This document shows, one piece after another, positions 60,801-64,000 of a stretch of DNA of 64,000 nt; the first letter of the stretch is position 1, and each line of letters begins with the position of its first letter. The stretch is from the NCBI GenBank assembly GCA_015067995.1, contig SVLJ01000001.1:1-64000 (forward strand), written 5' to 3'. The position numbers were made by a program, and so were the translations under genes. The stretch comes from Oscillospiraceae bacterium. Its GTDB lineage: Bacteria; Bacillota; Clostridia; Oscillospirales; Oscillospiraceae. The notes beneath the pieces are model-generated. The model worked only from the letters and a program-made list of their open reading frames with translations. It did not search any database and was not told the DNA's origin.

Positions 60801-62300
60801 ATGTCTGAACAGAAGAATGCCAATCAGTCCCAGCAGGAACTGGGCGATCAGCTGAAGATTCGCCGGGAAAAGCTGGCCGCACTTCAGGCAGAAGGGAAGG
60901 ACCCCTTCCGACAGACCCGTTATCAGTGGAATGCTACCTCCCAGCAGATCAAGGATAATTATGATGAGTTGGAGGGCAAGTCCGTCAAGGTTGCCGGTCG
61001 GCTTATGAGCAAGCGCGGCATGGGCAAGGTCAGTTTCTGCGATCTGCAGGATCGCGATGGCCGCATCCAGCTCTTCGTCAAGATTGACGAGGTAGGCGAA
61101 GAGACCATGGCAGCCTTTAAGAAGTATGATATCGGTGATATCGTGGGCGTTGAGGGTGAGGTCTTCCGCACAAAGATGGGTGAGATATCTGTGCGCGCCA
61201 AAAGCATCGTACTGCTGAGCAAGTCTCTGTTGCCTCTGCCTGAGAAGTTCCACGGCCTGCAGGACAAGGAACTGCGTTTCCGTCAGCGCTATGTGGATCT
61301 GATGGTGAACCCCGATGTGAAGCGCAACTTTGTGATTCGCTCCCGCTTCATCAAGTATATGCGCAATTATCTGGACAACATGGGCTATATCGAAGTGGAG
61401 ACTCCGGTGCTGAATACCATTGCCGGCGGCGCTTCCGCCCGTCCGTTCATTACCCACCACAATACGCTGGACATTGATATGTTCATGCGCATTGCCACCG
61501 AGCTGCCTCTGAAGCGCCTGATCGTGGGCGGCATGGACCGTGTGTATGAGATTGGCCGCATTTTCCGCAATGAAGGCATGGATCCCAAGCATAACCCTGA
61601 GTTCACCACCGTGGAGCTGTATCAGGCCTATGCCGATTTCCATGACATGATGGATATCGCTGAGGGAATTATCTCTGGTGCAGCCAAGGAGATTCTGGGC
61701 ACCTATGAGATTGAGTGGATGGGTGAGAAGATCGACCTGACGCCCGGTTGGCGCCGTCTGACCATGGTGGATGCCGTCAAGGAATATGTGGGCATTGATT
61801 TCAGCGCCATCACCGATGACGCTGAAGCTGTGGCCGCTGCCAAGGCCATTGGCGTGGAACTGGCCGACGCCGCCGAGAAGACATGGGGCAACGCTCTGTA
61901 CGCCTGCTTTGACCAGCGGGTGGAGGAGAAGCTGATCCAGCCCACCTTCATCACCATGTATCCTGTGGAAGTCAGTCCCCTGACCAAGCGCAGCCCCGTT
62001 GATCCCCGCCTGACGGAGCGCTTTGAGCTCTTCGTCTGCCACAGCGAGCTGGCCAATGCCTACTCTGAGCTGAACGATCCCATCGATCAGCGTCAGCGCT
62101 TTGAGAAGCAGGTGGAGCAGCGTGAGCGCGGCGACGATGAGACGGAGATGATGGACGAGGACTTCCTCACTGCACTGGAGTACGGCATGGCGCCTACCGG
62201 CGGCATGGGTATGGGCATCGACCGCTGCGTCATGATGCTCACCGGTCAGGATACCATCCGCGAGGTCATTTTGTTCCCCACAATGAAACCTCTGGATTAA
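60801..62300 (+). CDS. lysS: Lysyl-tRNA synthetase (class II)
   Basis: 'YVDLMVNPDVKRNFVIRSRFIKYMRNYLDNMGYIEVETPVLNTIAGGASARPFITHHN', 'GMGIDRCVMMLTGQDTIREVILFPTMKP'. Confidence 0.97.
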   Translation: MSEQKNANQSQQELGDQLKIRREKLAALQAEGKDPFRQTRYQWNATSQQIKDNYDELEGKSVKVAGRLMSKRGMGKVSFCDLQDRDGRIQLFVKIDEVGEETMAAFKKYDIGDIVGVEGEVFRTKMGEISVRAKSIVLLSKSLLPLPEKFHGLQDKELRFRQRYVDLMVNPDVKRNFVIRSRFIKYMRNYLDNMGYIEVETPVLNTIAGGASARPFITHHNTLDIDMFMRIATELPLKRLIVGGMDRVYEIGRIFRNEGMDPKHNPEFTTVELYQAYADFHDMMDIAEGIISGAAKEILGTYEIEWMGEKIDLTPGWRRLTMVDAVKEYVGIDFSAITDDAEAVAAAKAIGVELADAAEKTWGNALYACFDQRVEEKLIQPTFITMYPVEVSPLTKRSPVDPRLTERFELFVCHSELANAYSELNDPIDQRQRFEKQVEQRERGDDETEMMDEDFLTALEYGMAPTGGMGMGIDRCVMMLTGQDTIREVILFPTMKPLD

Positions 62301-62309
62301 ACACGATCA

Positions 62310-62352
62310 AACGAGTCTGCATGTGCGCTCAGCGTATATGCAGACTCGTTTC
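62310..62352 (+). terminator. Terminator after lysS
   Basis: aaacgagtctgcat...atgcagactcgttt. Confidence 0.8.
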
Positions 62353-62432
62353 TGTTAATGAGACTGTAGAGTATTTGCATCTGCATGTTCTGACAGGTTT
62401 TATATTTTAATAAGTATATGCGTACTATTTTC

Positions 62433-62461
62433 TTGACAATCAGAAAAGATACCTTTATTAT
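62433..62461 (+). promoter_or_regulatory. SigA-type promoter
   Basis: TTGACA-17-TATTAT. Confidence 0.75.
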
Positions 62462-62581
62462 ATAGGCGTTTAGACTGCAGAATTATGCACATTTGTTGCA
62501 AGAATGGCATCAGGATGCGGAAAATGTTATGTTGCGGTGCTGCCGACAACAGATCCATGGCGAAACAGGAGGCGATCAGCG

Positions 62582-63346
62582 GTGGAGAGAATTACAAGTC
62601 GGACAAATCCATTGTGTACCCATCTTCGCAAGCTGGGCGCTTCAGCTTCTTACCGGCACAGAGAAGGGCAGTTACTTTGTGACAGTCCCAAATTGGTTGC
62701 AGAGGCTGTTCGGTGGTGTCCTGAATCGATCAAAACTGTGGTTTGCACGCAGGGAATGGAAGTGCCTGCGCTTCCGAAGAGTGTCCGCGTGGTAGAGGTA
62801 CCTGGCGATGTGATGGAGAGCATTTCGCCGGCGAAGACACCTCAGGGCGTGCTGGCGGTATGCTCCATTCCGGATCGGCCTATGCCTGCCAAGCTGGATG
62901 GAAGTCATTATGTACTTCTGGATGGTGTGCAGGATCCTGGCAACGTGGGAACCATCCTGCGGACGGCAGATGCTTTCTGGGCAGACGGTTTGTTTCTGGT
63001 GAACGGCTGCGCGGATATCTGGAGTCCCAAAACTGTACGCGCGTCCATGGGAGCGGTATTCCGCTGCCCGGTATGGAATGCGGAGGCGGGGGATGTGATG
63101 GCGCTGTTCCGTGACAGTGGGATTCCTCTGTACGGAGCGGCGCTTCGGGATGACACTCTGGATGCAAGAGAAGTGGATTATACCCGTGCGGCAGTTGCCA
63201 TCGGCAGTGAGGGAAGCGGCCTTTCACGGCAGGTTCTTGAACTTTGTGACAGAACGATCCGAATCCCCATGCGGGATCGCTGCGAATCTCTGAATGCGGC
63301 TGCGGCGGCTACTGTGCTGCTGTGGGAAATGTCCAACAGCCGTTGA
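62582..63346 (+). CDS. TrmH/SpoU-family RNA methyltransferase
   Basis: GTG start after caggagg; 'ERITSRTNPLCTHLRKLGASASYRHREGQLLCDSPKLVAEAV', 'LLDGVQDPGNVGTILRTADAF', 'IGSEGSGLS', 'IPMRDRCESLNAAAAATVLLWE'. Confidence 0.92.
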   Translation: MERITSRTNPLCTHLRKLGASASYRHREGQLLCDSPKLVAEAVRWCPESIKTVVCTQGMEVPALPKSVRVVEVPGDVMESISPAKTPQGVLAVCSIPDRPMPAKLDGSHYVLLDGVQDPGNVGTILRTADAFWADGLFLVNGCADIWSPKTVRASMGAVFRCPVWNAEAGDVMALFRDSGIPLYGAALRDDTLDAREVDYTRAAVAIGSEGSGLSRQVLELCDRTIRIPMRDRCESLNAAAAATVLLWEMSNSR

Positions 63347-63365
63347 ATACAAAAGGGGGAAGAGA

Positions 63366-64000
63366 ATGTCTGGCTTGAAATATTGGATCTGGCTGGCAGA
63401 ACTGCCGGGCCTGCGCAGTCAGACACGCTTGTCGCTTTTGGAGTATTTTGGAGACCCGGAGAATATTTATTGTGCAGATGCCGGAGAAATTTTTCTGGTA
63501 GAGAATATGACCCGGGAACAGGCTGCGGTGCTGGAGAACAAATCTCTGTCCAATGCGGAAAGAATTCTGGGCGAATGCCGCAGGCTGCGGCTGCGGATTC
63601 TGACACTGCAGGATGCGGATTATCCGGATCGTCTGAGGAATATTTACGATCCGCCCTGCGTGTTGTATGTAAAGGGGCACATGCCTGCGTTTGATGAAGA
63701 GGTAGCCGTGGCGGTGGTAGGGACCAGAGACGCTACGCCATATGGTGTCCAGTGTGCGGATAAGATCGCCGGACAGCTGGCTGCAGGCGGCGCGGTAGTG
63801 GTTTCCGGTCTTGCTCGCGGTATTGACACCATGGCGATTCGTGCGGCTCTGCGCTCCGGCGGTGTGACTGTGGGCGTTCTTGGCGGCGGTGTTGATGTGA
63901 TCTATCCGCCGGAGAACCGTTATCTTTACGAGGATGTCGCAGCTTCCGGTGCGTTGATCAGCGAGTATCCGCCAGGCACGGAAGCCAAAGGAAAACACTT
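63366..64000 (+). CDS. dprA: DNA processing protein DprA (partial, runs off window)
   Basis: 'LQDADYPDRLRNIYDPPCVLYVKGHM', 'AVVGTRDATPYGVQCADKIAGQLAAGGAVVVSGLARGIDTMAIRAAL', 'GGGVDVIYPPENRYLY'. Confidence 0.95.
   Translation, partial: MSGLKYWIWLAELPGLRSQTRLSLLEYFGDPENIYCADAGEIFLVENMTREQAAVLENKSLSNAERILGECRRLRLRILTLQDADYPDRLRNIYDPPCVLYVKGHMPAFDEEVAVAVVGTRDATPYGVQCADKIAGQLAAGGAVVVSGLARGIDTMAIRAALRSGGVTVGVLGGGVDVIYPPENRYLYEDVAASGALISEYPPGTEAKGKH

Noticed and set aside
60732-62042. 436-aa - strand ORF antisense to lysS
   Set aside because: Antisense shadow of lysS.
62485-62795. Two additional overlapping + frames (65 and 100 aa) ahead of the TrmH-type gene
   Set aside because: The frame beginning at GTG 62582 with caggagg RBS gives the conserved methyltransferase N-terminus; the others are coincidental.

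Overview
Chromosomal window of a Firmicute, probably Clostridia/Oscillospirales-like. This placement is inferred from gene content and codon usage; I could not search a database. It opens with a 5S rRNA at the end of an rRNA operon. Core genes include a biotin-dependent Na+-pump-type decarboxylase cluster, sfsA, nrdG, rex, tRNA-Arg(CCG), pgeF, secA, rlmD, the MoxR/DUF58/DUF4129 cluster, rpoB-rpoC, an L7Ae-like protein gene, rpsL-rpsG-fusA-tuf, an ECF sigma/M23 pair, a 16S pseudouridine synthase, ftsE-ftsX with an EnvC-type activator, greA, lysS, a TrmH-type methyltransferase and the start of dprA. The accessory part is an AT-richer ~6.7-kb island (about 24.4-31.2 kb). It carries trkH/trkA, an odd membrane protein and kdpDE-like genes. 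On the left it is fused in frame to the 3' end of rlmD, and on the right it ends in the C-terminal remnant of a large serine recombinase. The most interesting points are: (1) reciprocal 3'-end exchange between rlmD and the recombinase at a shared 'HVE[TS]VxLL' coding motif; (2) a decarboxylase membrane-subunit-like protein with four tandem copies of the delta/gamma C-terminal motif and no beta subunit nearby; (3) a TM-anchored protein resembling a LysR effector domain inside the K+ operon; (4) two small proteins (47 and 56 aa) absent from the supplied ORF track; (5) several structured or operator-like intergenic elements, namely a PadR-type operator, a rpoB leader, long hairpins after a tRNA, a possible Rex site and an ECF autopromoter.
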